Positions 7,270-19,200 of a DNA stretch of 25,738 nt are shown one piece after another. Both the position numbers and the translations under genes were made by a program. A model generated the notes under the pieces. That model saw only the letters and a list, made by a program, of their open reading frames with translations. It did not search any database and was not told the origin of the DNA. The DNA comes from a virus. Location: positions 1 through 25,738 of IMG/VR virus record IMGVR_UViG_3300020473_000113; one strand, written 5' to 3'. The first letter of the stretch is position 1. Each line of letters opens with the position of its first letter.

Positions 7270-8717
7270 TAGATCTTAATCAGGTACTCAGTTATAATAT
7301 ATGGTTGTATATATTTATCTGCTTTAGGAGAAGTGTTTGTTGTAAAACTAACCTTAGAAACTAAACCACTATCAGCTCTAGCAGTAGCAGCTCTAGTTAC
7401 CATTTTATATGTATGTGGATCATCATCAGGATTTAAATCAATCCTATGTCTATGCTCACCTGTATTACCAGTCCTTCCTGTTGCTGTTGTCATGTTGGCA
7501 ACAGCTGTTAATCCAGATGGATATGCAGGATCAACACCACGACCTGTAGGAAGATTTTTATTACCTTGAAGATCTGTTTCTAATACCTTTGATCCTGCTG
7601 ATGGGTTTCTTTGAGGGTGACCATTATAACCACCCCAACATACCCCAAGTACAGTAGCACAATCACAATCCATAGTCCAAGTAGGTTCATACTCAATACC
7701 AGGATTACCAGTCAAACTTGTGTTATTTCCACGAGCACCAATACCAAAGAAAGTAGTAACTCCTTCAAAATTGTCACTGGTATTACAATCACCAGGATCA
7801 CCAGTAATATCCAGACGAATATTCCATGCTCCAGCAGCAGGGTCTTGTGCTGATCCAGGAGTATTCTCATTCACCATATTAGGACATGTTGTTTCATCAG
7901 GCCACAAGCAATATCCTTGACTACTAAAATTAGTACAACCAGTAAAACAAGCTCCAAACATTGTAACTGTAGTAGGTCCTACCGTGGTTGTTTGTGGGTA
8001 ACCACCAAAATCACTATCACCTGTAAACTTCCAATAGCACAAATCTTGTCTGGTATTTTCCCACCAACGACAGACATTAAGAGTAGTATTTGCTCTTACT
8101 GAATTTTTCTGTCTATTACTAAAATAACTACCATTAGCAGCTTTCTGCCTTGCTCTCAATGTTTCCGATCTATGCATATGTGGTTGAAATGCAGTCTCAG
8201 GAACTTCAGCAGTAAATGTATATGATCCTGTTTCTAATGAAAATCTAGGTTCACCTCTAAGAGGTGTTGTTTGTGGTGGAATATAAAAAGAACCAGTATA
8301 ATTGATAGTATACGGACTCTCAATGTTTGCGATAACATCAAGACCAACACCTGCTTTCTCTATTGCAGCATCATTATTATTAAGTACTTCTAAATCATTA
8401 TAGTCTCCTATATTTGCAGAAGTAGTTGCTCTAATATGTTTACTCCTTAAATCAGGTATTTGAATTTGGAAATCAGTTAAAGGTTGATCTGCCTTTTGAT
8501 ACTTACAACTAGATCCAGTTCCCAATACAATAGCAAGCATAGGATAATCAGCAGCAGCTAATACTCTACCATCACATCTAATATAACCTGCTGGTAGTAT
8601 TTTCTTATTGATGACACTTGCTGGATCTTCAGTATCTGTTATTTCAATTGGAAAAGATATAATACTTCCAGTCAAAGAACCATGACTTCCTTTTAATTCG
8701 TTGTAATATACTGCCAT
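7269..8717 (-). CDS. Tail-collar-domain protein with cysteine-rich insert (482 aa)
   Basis: The N-terminal collar motif reads SLTGSIISFP (14-23), LPAGYIRCDGRVLAAADYPML (41-61) and FQIQIPDLRSKHI (83-95). His-x-His pairs lie at H180/H182 (PHMH) and H422/H424 (EHRH). The C-terminus ends YIITEYLIKI. Between the His pairs is a region with ten cysteines (216, 227, 257, 261, 270, 278, 311, 351, 353, 360) that is also rich in Trp, Gly and Asn. This is unusual for a phage fibre and suggests a disulfide- or metal-stabilised receptor-binding head. Its ATG overlaps the stop of the 502-aa gene by one base (TAATG), with GAGG about 10 nt upstream. It is probably a second fibre or adhesin of the same set. 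The collar assignment is firm; the role is inference. Confidence 0.87.
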   Translation of the reverse strand: MAVYYNELKGSHGSLTGSIISFPIEITDTEDPASVINKKILPAGYIRCDGRVLAAADYPMLAIVLGTGSSCKYQKADQPLTDFQIQIPDLRSKHIRATTSANIGDYNDLEVLNNNDAAIEKAGVGLDVIANIESPYTINYTGSFYIPPQTTPLRGEPRFSLETGSYTFTAEVPETAFQPHMHRSETLRARQKAANGSYFSNRQKNSVRANTTLNVCRWWENTRQDLCYWKFTGDSDFGGYPQTTTVGPTTVTMFGACFTGCTNFSSQGYCLWPDETTCPNMVNENTPGSAQDPAAGAWNIRLDITGDPGDCNTSDNFEGVTTFFGIGARGNNTSLTGNPGIEYEPTWTMDCDCATVLGVCWGGYNGHPQRNPSAGSKVLETDLQGNKNLPTGRGVDPAYPSGLTAVANMTTATGRTGNTGEHRHRIDLNPDDDPHTYKMVTRAATARADSGLVSKVSFTTNTSPKADKYIQPYIITEYLIKI

Positions 8718-10225
8718 TAAAATGCCCTCATGATATACATCATCGTGAGTGATGGTGTATTTGGATTCACAGCAACAGTCAATGCAGTTTCTTGAGTAAC
8801 TGGATTAGTAGTTCCAGTAGAAACATTATTAACAAGTATTGTTGCTGGTATTGATAGTCCACTTCCCATACTTACTTCCATTGCATCATGATTATGAGAT
8901 CTTAAAGAACCAGCCCACCTTTCTCCTGGATGATTAAGAGTAGTGGAGAATGTATTACCTCCTACTGGTGGAACATTCGTGTTAACTGGTTGTGATCCAG
9001 TATATACCATATCATTAATATATGACATTGGCATATTAGCTCCTCTATGAGATTTTTTGATATCTGGAGAAGCATAGTAATTTCTTCTTCCTTGATATTT
9101 TCCTGGTGGTGGGAATGCACCAGTATGAGCATCTGCTGCTACTGCTGCTACTGCACTATAATCATCTTGATAAGAATGTTCTATCATATTATAAGCTTCA
9201 ATTGTTCTTGTTGTAGCTGGTGTACCAGGATATACATCAACATCTGGTATCTTCTTCTTTGTATCTACATCACCATCACCATCAGTATCAGAACCAATAT
9301 TCCATTGTCTATTAGTTAATACCATAGATGTTCCACCATCTTCACTATCATACCAAGTAAATTGTCCGTAACCTGGAGTCCATTGTTGAGCAGGAAGAGT
9401 GTCGCCTCGGTGACTTGATGGTTGAATAGTAGTAGTCTCTGTTAGACTATTAGCTCTTACTGCTTTTCCTGGAACAAATTCTAAAACTGGACTTGCATTT
9501 GGATAAGCACTCCAAAACTGATCTGAATCAGCCTCACTAGCAGGTCTATGAGTATGTCTTGGAGTGTGATCAATACCTAATTTTCTAGGTATAACATATG
9601 CTGTGGTAAAATATATTGGTGGTTCCATAACAGTACCAGTTATTCTACCAGCAAGATTACTTGATGATTCTACTTCAAATACTAAATCAACATTACTCTT
9701 TACTTCTGTTTTTGCTTGTTTTCCACTAGATCCGTTAGGACTAATAAACTCTCCAATATCTTGTAAATTATTATATCTATGATCTGCCTTTACAGGTGGG
9801 TTCGCACTAGGATTACCTGGCTCATACACACTAGGATCAGAAATTCTACTTTGTTCTAAATCAACCAGAGGAACTTGATTTAAATTAGGAAGATTAAATT
9901 TATCTACTGGTTTAGATTCATCATGTCCTGGTCTTCCTGCTGGTGGATTATATGGAAATCCTTTACCACCATTAGATTCAAATATAATACCAATATTCAA
10001 TCCAATTTCTTCTTGAGCACTAGCAGGAAATGGTCCATATAAATTACCAATCACCCTAGCAAGCAAAGGATAATCAGCAGCATTTAAATTTGTTTGTCCT
10101 GAATTTAATACTATCCATCCAGATGGTACGCCATCCAAAGAACCTAATCCAGAAGCACCAGCATAAGGCATTATTGTGCCTATGGGTGCTTGCTGTGCAG
10201 CTTTAATTCGGTTGTAACTTGCCAT
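8717..10225 (-). CDS. Tail-collar-domain short fibre/adhesin-like protein (502 aa)
   Basis: The collar-domain motif is clear: PIGTIMPYAG (14-23), PSGWIVLNSGQ, NAADYPLLARVIGNLYG, then FNLPNLNQVPLVD (about 114-126). This family includes T4 short tail fibre gp12 and baseplate gp10. Two His-x-His pairs are present, H224/H226 (RHTHRP) and H444/H446 (RSHNHD); in gp12 such pairs bind a metal along the trimer axis. The protein ends SLTMMYIMRAF, like its two neighbours. A DTDGDGDVD segment at residues 313-321 resembles a calcium-binding loop. No cysteine was found. The start is supported by AAGGAGG 8 nt upstream and by the MA-x-Y start shared with both paralogues. It follows the giant gene with a 3-nt gap. 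Closest functional analogue: a trimeric short fibre (inference). Confidence 0.88.
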   Translation of the reverse strand: MASYNRIKAAQQAPIGTIMPYAGASGLGSLDGVPSGWIVLNSGQTNLNAADYPLLARVIGNLYGPFPASAQEEIGLNIGIIFESNGGKGFPYNPPAGRPGHDESKPVDKFNLPNLNQVPLVDLEQSRISDPSVYEPGNPSANPPVKADHRYNNLQDIGEFISPNGSSGKQAKTEVKSNVDLVFEVESSSNLAGRITGTVMEPPIYFTTAYVIPRKLGIDHTPRHTHRPASEADSDQFWSAYPNASPVLEFVPGKAVRANSLTETTTIQPSSHRGDTLPAQQWTPGYGQFTWYDSEDGGTSMVLTNRQWNIGSDTDGDGDVDTKKKIPDVDVYPGTPATTRTIEAYNMIEHSYQDDYSAVAAVAADAHTGAFPPPGKYQGRRNYYASPDIKKSHRGANMPMSYINDMVYTGSQPVNTNVPPVGGNTFSTTLNHPGERWAGSLRSHNHDAMEVSMGSGLSIPATILVNNVSTGTTNPVTQETALTVAVNPNTPSLTMMYIMRAF

Positions 10226-10228
10226 TAA

Positions 10229-13200
10229 TTAAACCTCCTTGAGCCACCAACCTGAGACAGAACCACCAACACTATTTCCTAATGAATCAGTTCCACCAAG
10301 ATATACTAGAGTCAGTCCAGCGTTAGGTGTTTGAACAATCATTTCACCTGAAGCATAAGGTGTAGATCCTGCTAGTCCCAATGTAGTACCAGTTGAATCT
10401 CCCTGAACCTTAGTTGCAGTTCCTTGTGCTCTAATGACAAGTGATGTGTTGTAAGTTAGATTACCACCAACATCAATTATACTTACAGAATCACCACTAA
10501 TAGGATTCTCTGGTAAGTATACAACAAATGTATCTCCACTTGCTATATTAGCAAAATATTGAATATTTGCTGTTAAATATTTATCACTCTCATCTGCACC
10601 AGTTGCAATGTATCTTGCATGACGACCACCAGCTTTACCATAGAAGTTCTCAATGCCAAAGGCATCAATTGACATATCATGGTTAATGTTATATGTATTA
10701 GCACCATTGATTCCTAATCTATTGATACTAAACTTAGCATTAGCAGAAGGACTTTCTGCAACATCACCTAATACTGTTAGACTTGATCCAGCACTAACAT
10801 TTCTACCTGAATCAACAGAGAATGCTTCTTCACAATTACTGGTTATACTCTCTGGACATGATATTGGATATATTGTAAGAATACCTCTACCAACAATACC
10901 AGCATTAAATGTGATGCTACCAGCATGATCAGCATGACCATCATCATTTGCTATTCCAAGTATGGTAGTGCTCTTTACAGAATCATATATCTTAACATCA
11001 CCACCAATCATTTCAAGGTTCTTATTAACCTTTAATGTACCAGTGTTACCTCCACCAACTTGTCCAAGAGTTGCATACTCATTCATTGTAGTGGTATGAT
11101 GAGTTCCTTCCATCACACCAGTTGCAATGAAATACTGATCATCAATACCACCAGTTAATCTAGTATCATGAAGTCTGATAAGTTGCATGTAATCAAACTT
11201 GATCTGAGTAATATAACCCTTATCAAGAATCAATGAAGCATAGTCAACAGAAACACCACTTACTGATCTCTGTCTGAGAGCAGCATCTACTAGTTGAGAT
11301 GTTTCCTCATACTTAAGGAATCTAATAACATGAGCACCATTGATATCAGTAAGATCAGTACCTGCTTGATAATCAGTAAATGCTCTAGCAACAGTTCCTT
11401 CTTGTCCAGGAGTACATCTAAGAGTCTTAGAAGTTTCATCTATAGATTCAATTTTCATGAACTCCCACTTAGGAGCAGAAGTTCCACTAGGAGCATTCCA
11501 TCCAGTGTCAGATCCACCTAAAGCATCAATGTCACCTTTCTTACCAACGAGAACTAAATCACCAATCAAGAATTTACCATCACCAACTCCTAAACTATCA
11601 ACTTTTAAGTATGCAGATCCAGGAACAGTTCCTGTTACTGCTACAGAAGTTAGGAATGTTCTTGGTCCACCAGCGTTTGCATTTTTTGGATCCATCCAGT
11701 AAGAGTAAACTCTTAGATGTTCCTCAATACTACCAATAGTAGTAATAGTATCAGAAGCAGATTGTGGAGTAGGTGTTATTCTCTCAACATCCAATCTCTT
11801 ACGTTGGTTACCAACTTGAAGAGTACCTGAACATGTATCAAGGTGAAGAGCAGTTCTACCATTACCATCAGTAATGTGGAACTCTTCGTTCCTTACAGCT
11901 CTAAATCCTACACCAGTAGTATTAGCATTGAATATAATAAATTCACTAACTCTAATCCAAGTCTCATCAATTTCAACAATCTTAGTATCTGGAACTACCT
12001 TAACTGGTAGTCCTTCAGTATGAGCAGCAAGTTTAATTACATCACCAATTTTAAGTTTTTCTACATCAACAGCAACAATGTTACTAATATAATTACCACC
12101 TAGAGTTGTATTAAGATCACCAACGAATGTTTCTCTACCATTACCATCAAATACTGTCTTAGTACTTTCACAACCACCATTAATATTAATGGAGTTCTCA
12201 ATGGTAAGCTTACCACCAATATAAGTATCACCATTCGTTGAATTAACTTCAAACCATGTAGTATCAGTAGGAGTACCACAATCAGAAATCTTAAACTTCT
12301 GATCTATCTTAGCACCTAATGTATTAACCTTAATAACCTCACCATATCCTGCATTAGATGGATCACGACCAATAATGACATAATCAGTTGTGTTTAGACT
12401 ACCACCAAACTCTGCAAGGTCCACTGTATCTTGTGGTCCTGTATTATCCAAACGTGCCTCAGTCCATGTAGAATCAAACTGAACATTACACTTGAATATA
12501 GGAGTAAGATCTGGATGGTTTGTATTTACAGCAGTAAATGTACCAAATGGTTGACGCTTAACCTTAAGATAATAAGGTGAATTAATTACACTTGTTAATT
12601 CAACAATCTGAACTATCTCAGGATGTCTTACTGGGGAAGTACTAATACCACTATTAATAATGATATAATCATTCTCTTTAAAATATCCATTTGGATCAGC
12701 ATTCTTAATTGGTAGATAGTATTCATCACCACTTAGAGCTGGTAGATTTGGAGTTACGTTAGTTCTAGTATTCTGATACTCAGTACCACCCCAAGGATCT
12801 GTACCTTCACTGTTAACCTCATTGTAATTAGCATCAGAAGGAGTTAAGACAAGAACATTTACTATGTCAACATTCTTATCAGGATTAGTATCAGAGAATG
12901 GATTCTCAATACCAGTCTTCCAGAAGTCATTACCACCATTTGTTGATGATGGTAAGGATGATCCCATCTGTGCTCTATCACCAGTAAATTCAAATGATGT
13001 TGTACCACCACATAACCAAATATCAGAATGGAACTTAGCAGAAGCAACAACCTCAAGTTGGTTGTTAACCTTAGTTGTACCACCCTGACCAGCGATGTTA
13101 ATCTCAGATGCATTAGTAGCAAAGTTAATTACTGATGGACCACCAGAGTTAGAGAAGAAACTAATAGTCTGAGATTGACTGGATAGACTGGTTACATCAC

Positions 13201-16200
13201 CAAATCCTCTTCTGAATCCTAACCAAGCATCACCATCAATCTTGAGTGATTTAGTCTCAATCTGAGTATATGATAGAGACTCATTACTTGCGAAAGCACC
13301 ACCAATACCAACCTTAGAAACATGAGTTCCTGAACCATCGGCAGTTGTACCAAGGCTTATATTACTATCAAAAGATAATATACCAGCAGTAATGAACTGT
13401 TTGGCAACCTGTGCATCACCAATGCTTATCTTCTGAGCAGATCCAGCAAGTGCTAATCCACCAGTTGCAGCAGTAGGAGTAACCAAACCTGTGAATCCAC
13501 TATCCATGAATACATTCAACAGTCCAGTTGTCTTGGTAGTGGTTATGTTACCAGTACCATCAACAGCTCCACCATTGATAGCAACATCCTTCTGGAATAC
13601 AGCATTATCAGTAACTTCAGCAGTTCCTTTAACTGTCAATGCACTAAGCATTTCTGCTTTAGTTGTATTAATACCAACCCTACCACTATTTGTAGTAGAA
13701 ACTCTAAATGTCGCTGCATTGTCAGCAGAAGCACTATCACCACCAACCATGAATGCATGGTCTTGAGCAGTTTCTGTTCTGCTACTATATGCTGCATTAC
13801 CAAGGAAATCACCAATAGTCTTACCACTAATCCATGCAGTACCAACAACATCTAAGTTAGCACGTGGATCAGTAGCAAGAGAAACAAATCCTTTAGCATA
13901 ATCACTATGAGCAGCACGTGCAACAGTGTTAATACCAAGCTTGTAATCACCAATATCCTGAGTAGCAGTTCTTATTGATTCAGAACCAATGACTCCAAAC
14001 TCTTTCCATGAAGAGTTAGAATACATCAATGATACATCAGGATTTGCCTGATACTCAGTATCCCACAATCTTGGGTTATCACCATTTACATTAGCTCTAG
14101 CTTGAAGTATAGTAAACTTGACTGTTGCTTCATTACTATTAAATCCATTAGGATTAACAAACCATGTACCATTTAATGCAGTATCGCTGTAATTAGATAT
14201 TTGTATCTGAGAACCAGCAGTTACACCAACATCAGCATTTGTAATTTGAATTGTAGCACCAGTATTAGCATCTGTTGTAGTACCCCACTGAATAGTAATA
14301 CTCTTAGTACCATCAAATAAGAAGTGTTGAATATTATTATTTGGAACTTCTTTATAGAAGTTAGCATGTATCCATCCAAGAGATCCAGAGTATCCTACCT
14401 CAAATCCTTTGAGTAGCATATCACCAGCTTTTGGTGCTCCAGCATTACCATACTGAACATTCTGTGTTGCACTAATAGAAGTACCACCAGTACCTTGTGC
14501 ATTCCATACAGGAGTTTGATTTGGTGTGATGTTAGATCCAATTCCAGCAACAGCATGGTTTTGAATCTTATATCCTTGAGCAGCACCATTAGAACCACGA
14601 GGGTTAAACTGGAAAACTGACGCAGAAATTTTATTTCTAGCAAGTACTATATCACCACCAGTTTCTGTGTTAAGTGTCTGAGCACCTCTAGAAAGAAGAG
14701 CATCATCCTTATCAGCAGCATTAGTACTAATGAATGATGTTATACTTAAAGCATCCTTTCTAACTCTACCAAGAACATTAATTTTAACAGGTGAGTTGAA
14801 TGTATTAACCTCATCATTTGCATCACCACCATTAACAGTAATATATCTGTTGAATGTAACAGGAGTATCAAATGTAGTAACTAGACTTCCTATTGCATCT
14901 TCTTCATCTTCTGAATCCTGAAGTGATGCTTTTTCTAAGAACTCTTCCTCACCAGTTATAGCATCAATCTTACGGTTACCAATGTATAGGTCACCATTAG
15001 AGTTAAGACCAGTGTAGAATACTAAACCACCATCTTGCTTCTTAGACTGAGCATAGAAGTCTTGAATAGGTTCAAGCACAACTTCCTGTCTTTGAGGTAG
15101 ACCAGTTGAGTAGTTACCTGGACCAAAACCAAGGTATTCAAACGTATGGTTACCAGCACGTGCTATGGATGGTCGTCTAAGTTCAACATACATTCTATAA
15201 CCAGATAGAACTGTATTGTCACCAGAGATAGGAATTAATCTATCTTCAGAACCAGATGAAGCATTACCATCTTGTGCTATGATTCTATTATCAACTTCTG
15301 ATGATACTTGTGTATAAGTATTATTCTTTAAAGCTTCGGTAGCAAGAATATCAACAACAGATTCCTTAGTGGTTGATCCCTTAGCATCATTAACTCTTAC
15401 AAGACCATGAATGTAGTTATCAGCAGCAGAGTATGTTGCAGGTGGATCAACGTGAGTTGAATCTAACTGCTTATACCAGAGAGGATCATTCTTATAGTTA
15501 AGAGGATACAACTTACTGATTGGTTGAGAGAACTTCATACTTCTGAAGTTACCTAAGTTACCAGCACCAGTTGGATATGGAGAAACATTACCACGAACAG
15601 CAGTTAGATAGTAGATACCATCTTGCTGACCATAGATACGTTTCTGAATCTCCTGTGTATTGAAGATATAGAATGTATCATTTACTTCACCAACATCAGT
15701 TACAGACTCAACATAATATGTGATGTTAGCATCATCAGTAATTTCATCACCAGGTGTTATAGTATAGACTTTTGCACCTTTCTGCTTATAATAGTATTGT
15801 GGTAAATGCTTATCAATAAGATCTTTAGTTTCTAAAGACTTACCGAAGTCTGGATCAGATTCTAGATCACAGAATACAGTACCCTGAGACAATCTAATAT
15901 TATCAGTCTCTGAATATATTAGCTTAGCACTTGGAGTACTATCATCAACTGTTATATCCTTAAGAATTAAATGCCATGTATCAGTATTAGGAACTTTAAG
16001 TGCTGCATGTAAGTATGCACTTCCCTTCGCTGGTTTATTACCTTTATTAAATCCTTCCCACTCTATTTTGTTAGCAGCAGTAGATTGAGATTTATCTACT
16101 GTAAATCCACCATTAGGTCCACTACCACCTTGAGGTGCAGAAACCTTAACAGTTGTTAGAGTTTCATTCAATAGAGCATTATTAGTAATACCTTGGTCAA

Positions 16201-19200
16201 ATACTGTTACCTCTAAGTATTCATCAGTAGTTCCTTTATTAAAATACTTACCAGATTGAATTGACATAGAAACATAGTTAGTAGTTTCTATCCTCTTAAC
16301 AAACTGTGTATTTCCAACAAGATCTCTCTTATAAGGATCATACTGTGCATCTTTATTAAGATTTAGATTATTATCGGCAAATTCAGTCTCAGTATATCCA
16401 ATCTTTTCGTTTGTTTGTACTGGGTTAAAGAATGTTGCTGATGACTGTCCTGTAACAGGTTTCAATACTAACTTCTGTGGTAGAAGCTTTCTTGTTTCAT
16501 CCTTACGTACCTTAATACTAAATCCATTAAGAGGATCACGAACTGTACTTAAGTACTGAGGAATAACATAACGTAAACGATAGATACGATCATCTGCACT
16601 CCTATCATCCTTAATTCTTTCATACCAAGAATCATTTGTCTTATCCTGACCAGAAGCATCATTGTATGCTACATCATGGAATCTTGCTAATATTTCTGTA
16701 GAGTTAGCTGGAGCTCCATTTGAATTAGGTTCTACATTCAAATACCACTTACCATATATTGTTGGTGTAGTATCTGGATTTGGATATGATGGATCATATC
16801 TCATTGGAGATTCACGCTTATCTGCATACACAAAGAAATCATATGATCCTGGCTGGAAATCAATTTCATTTATATTTGCAATTGCATCATTCTTTGTAGC
16901 ATGAATAGTAAATACCTTTTCATTCTGGTATCTTGCAAAGAACTGCTTATCAGTTCTTATTTTACCAGTAGCAGTATCAGCAAAGTTTGGATTTTGATTA
17001 TAGTTAGTTCCTAATATAGGTACACTTCCACCTTCATTTGGTCTGAAGAATACTTCATGAGCTATAGTATTAGAAGTTGTAACATCAAATATATGTGGAA
17101 CATCTGTTCTAATACCAGCGTTAATTGATCCATCAAGTTCACATCTGTACTGGTGTAGATCATACTTATCATCAAGAACAAACTGATAGATATCAATCTC
17201 AACATCTGGATGAATTGCCTCTACTTCAGCAGAGTGGATGTATATACCAGCAGCAGCATTCTCTTTGCTGTTTGCTAACATAAAGTATAATCCAGAACCT
17301 GAGCTTCCATTAAAGTTAGTTGCACTACTATAATTCTCTGGTTTTGTATTTCTACCAGGAGCAATTATATAATACTTCTCGTTAGTATCAAATCCATTAG
17401 GTAATCTTACATTACGCTTATCAACATCAACGTAAGAATTGGTATTAGTATCATATCTTGGACGTGGTACAAGACGTACAGCAGTACCTGTCTCTAGGTT
17501 ATGAGGATTAGTTCCTGCAATCTTCCATAATGTAGACCTAGAAGCCAATGAAGCTGTTGTTGTAGTTGGTTGAGTTCTAGGAACTGCACCTAAACCAGTT
17601 TGAATAATTGTACTAATATTAGCAAAATACTGACGAATAGCAGTTGCTTGAGTATTACACTGAGGATATGCTGTATCTTGTGTGATAGTATCATCAACCT
17701 TAGGTGTAAACTGTGATGTATAGACTCCAGTCGGTAATGTAAAGTATAGATATGAATTTGTAGTTGATGAGTTAGCATTAACAGAAGGACCAAAAGCAAT
17801 ACCAAGTTCAGGTGTAACTCTATCAAGATTACTTAAATATCCAGGACTATTAATAGTCTGAGTAATAACACCATACAAAGTAGTAATTGTAGATGCTACA
17901 TTCTGACAAGATCCATTAGAAATAGTTCTTGTAATACTATTAAGAGCACTTCCATCTGTTACAGTAGAAGTAACAATACCAAACAATGTATCAATACTTG
18001 ATCTTACATCATGACACTTACCAACAGATCTTGTTCTCTTAACACCACCAATACTAATAGCATCAAGAGCACCAGTGAATTGATGAACACTTATATTAGT
18101 AGAAGGTACATTCTCTAAAACTTGAACACTAACTGTAGTACCAGTTGTAGCAGTTATTTGAGCAACAGTAGTACCTAATGGATCAGATGACCTAGGATAT
18201 AAATGGATAGTAGCATTTTGATCCTGTTCACATCTAAATCCTAAAGATTCATTAGGAATAGAAATAGAATCACCAACATTATAATTATGAACACCTAATG
18301 TAAGTTCCATAACTCCCGTTGATGGATCATAATCAGCACCTGATACAAACCTCTTAGAACCAGCAAGAGAAGAAGGATCCTTTATAGCATTAGTAACAAT
18401 AGTAACTAATGTATTAAGAGTAGATTCAGCATTAGCACATCTAAAGCTAGCAGCAGTACGAGCAACAGAATATAATGAAGATGGTGAAGTAATTGCATTC
18501 GTAAGAATCTGTGTCAAAGAGGTAACAGTTGCTAGAGCATTATCACATCTACCATCAGCAACACCATTAGTAATTGTTCTAGTTATTTGAGCAATTCCAG
18601 TATGACCACCAATAGTAACTGCTTCTTGTTTTACTACTTGTAGGATAATGTCACGTACTGCATTGAATGCAAAGATAGTTTCATTCTCTGATCCAGCAGC
18701 ATGAGCACCAGCGTTATACATCAACGCTGCATCCCATACACGATCATTACCACCATAAGCTACGTTATGTGATATAACATCTACAACATCTTTAAGATCA
18801 TCAAGACAATCAGTTTCAGTATAAGGAGCAGTCCATGTATAAGCTGGATACTGAGCCTTCATCCTTCCCAATGCGATTTCTGCAATGAAATTTTTATTAT
18901 CATCAATTAGATCACGAGCATCAGCAACCCTATTATCAAGTGGTGTTGCTGTATCAGTTGTAATAGGATCATTATCTGTAGAATAATGTTGGTGTAGATT
19001 ATGAGATCCGATAATGAGAATCTCTTCCTTTCTCATTGCTTGGATCATCAACTCTTTAGCATCTGTAAATGCCATAAGTGTCTGTTCTTCTTCACCAGCA
19101 ACATGAGCACCTGAAACATATAAGTTTGCCATGTCCCAAGTTCTATCATTACCACCATATCCTAGGTTGTAACTAACCTCAATAACAAAGTCTTTGATGT

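Noticed and set aside
7312-7319. GATAAATA, one mismatch from the late promoter element, 43 nt above the 1897-aa gene
   Set aside because: The same near-match occurs inside coding sequence at 10578-10585, and AATAAATA occurs at 527-534, so such matches are expected by chance in AT-rich DNA. It may still be a weak internal promoter.
8560-10225. Possible frameshift dividing one collar gene into the 502- and 482-aa proteins
   Set aside because: Each has its own start, collar motif, two His-x-His pairs and C-terminal ending, so they are two complete paralogues.
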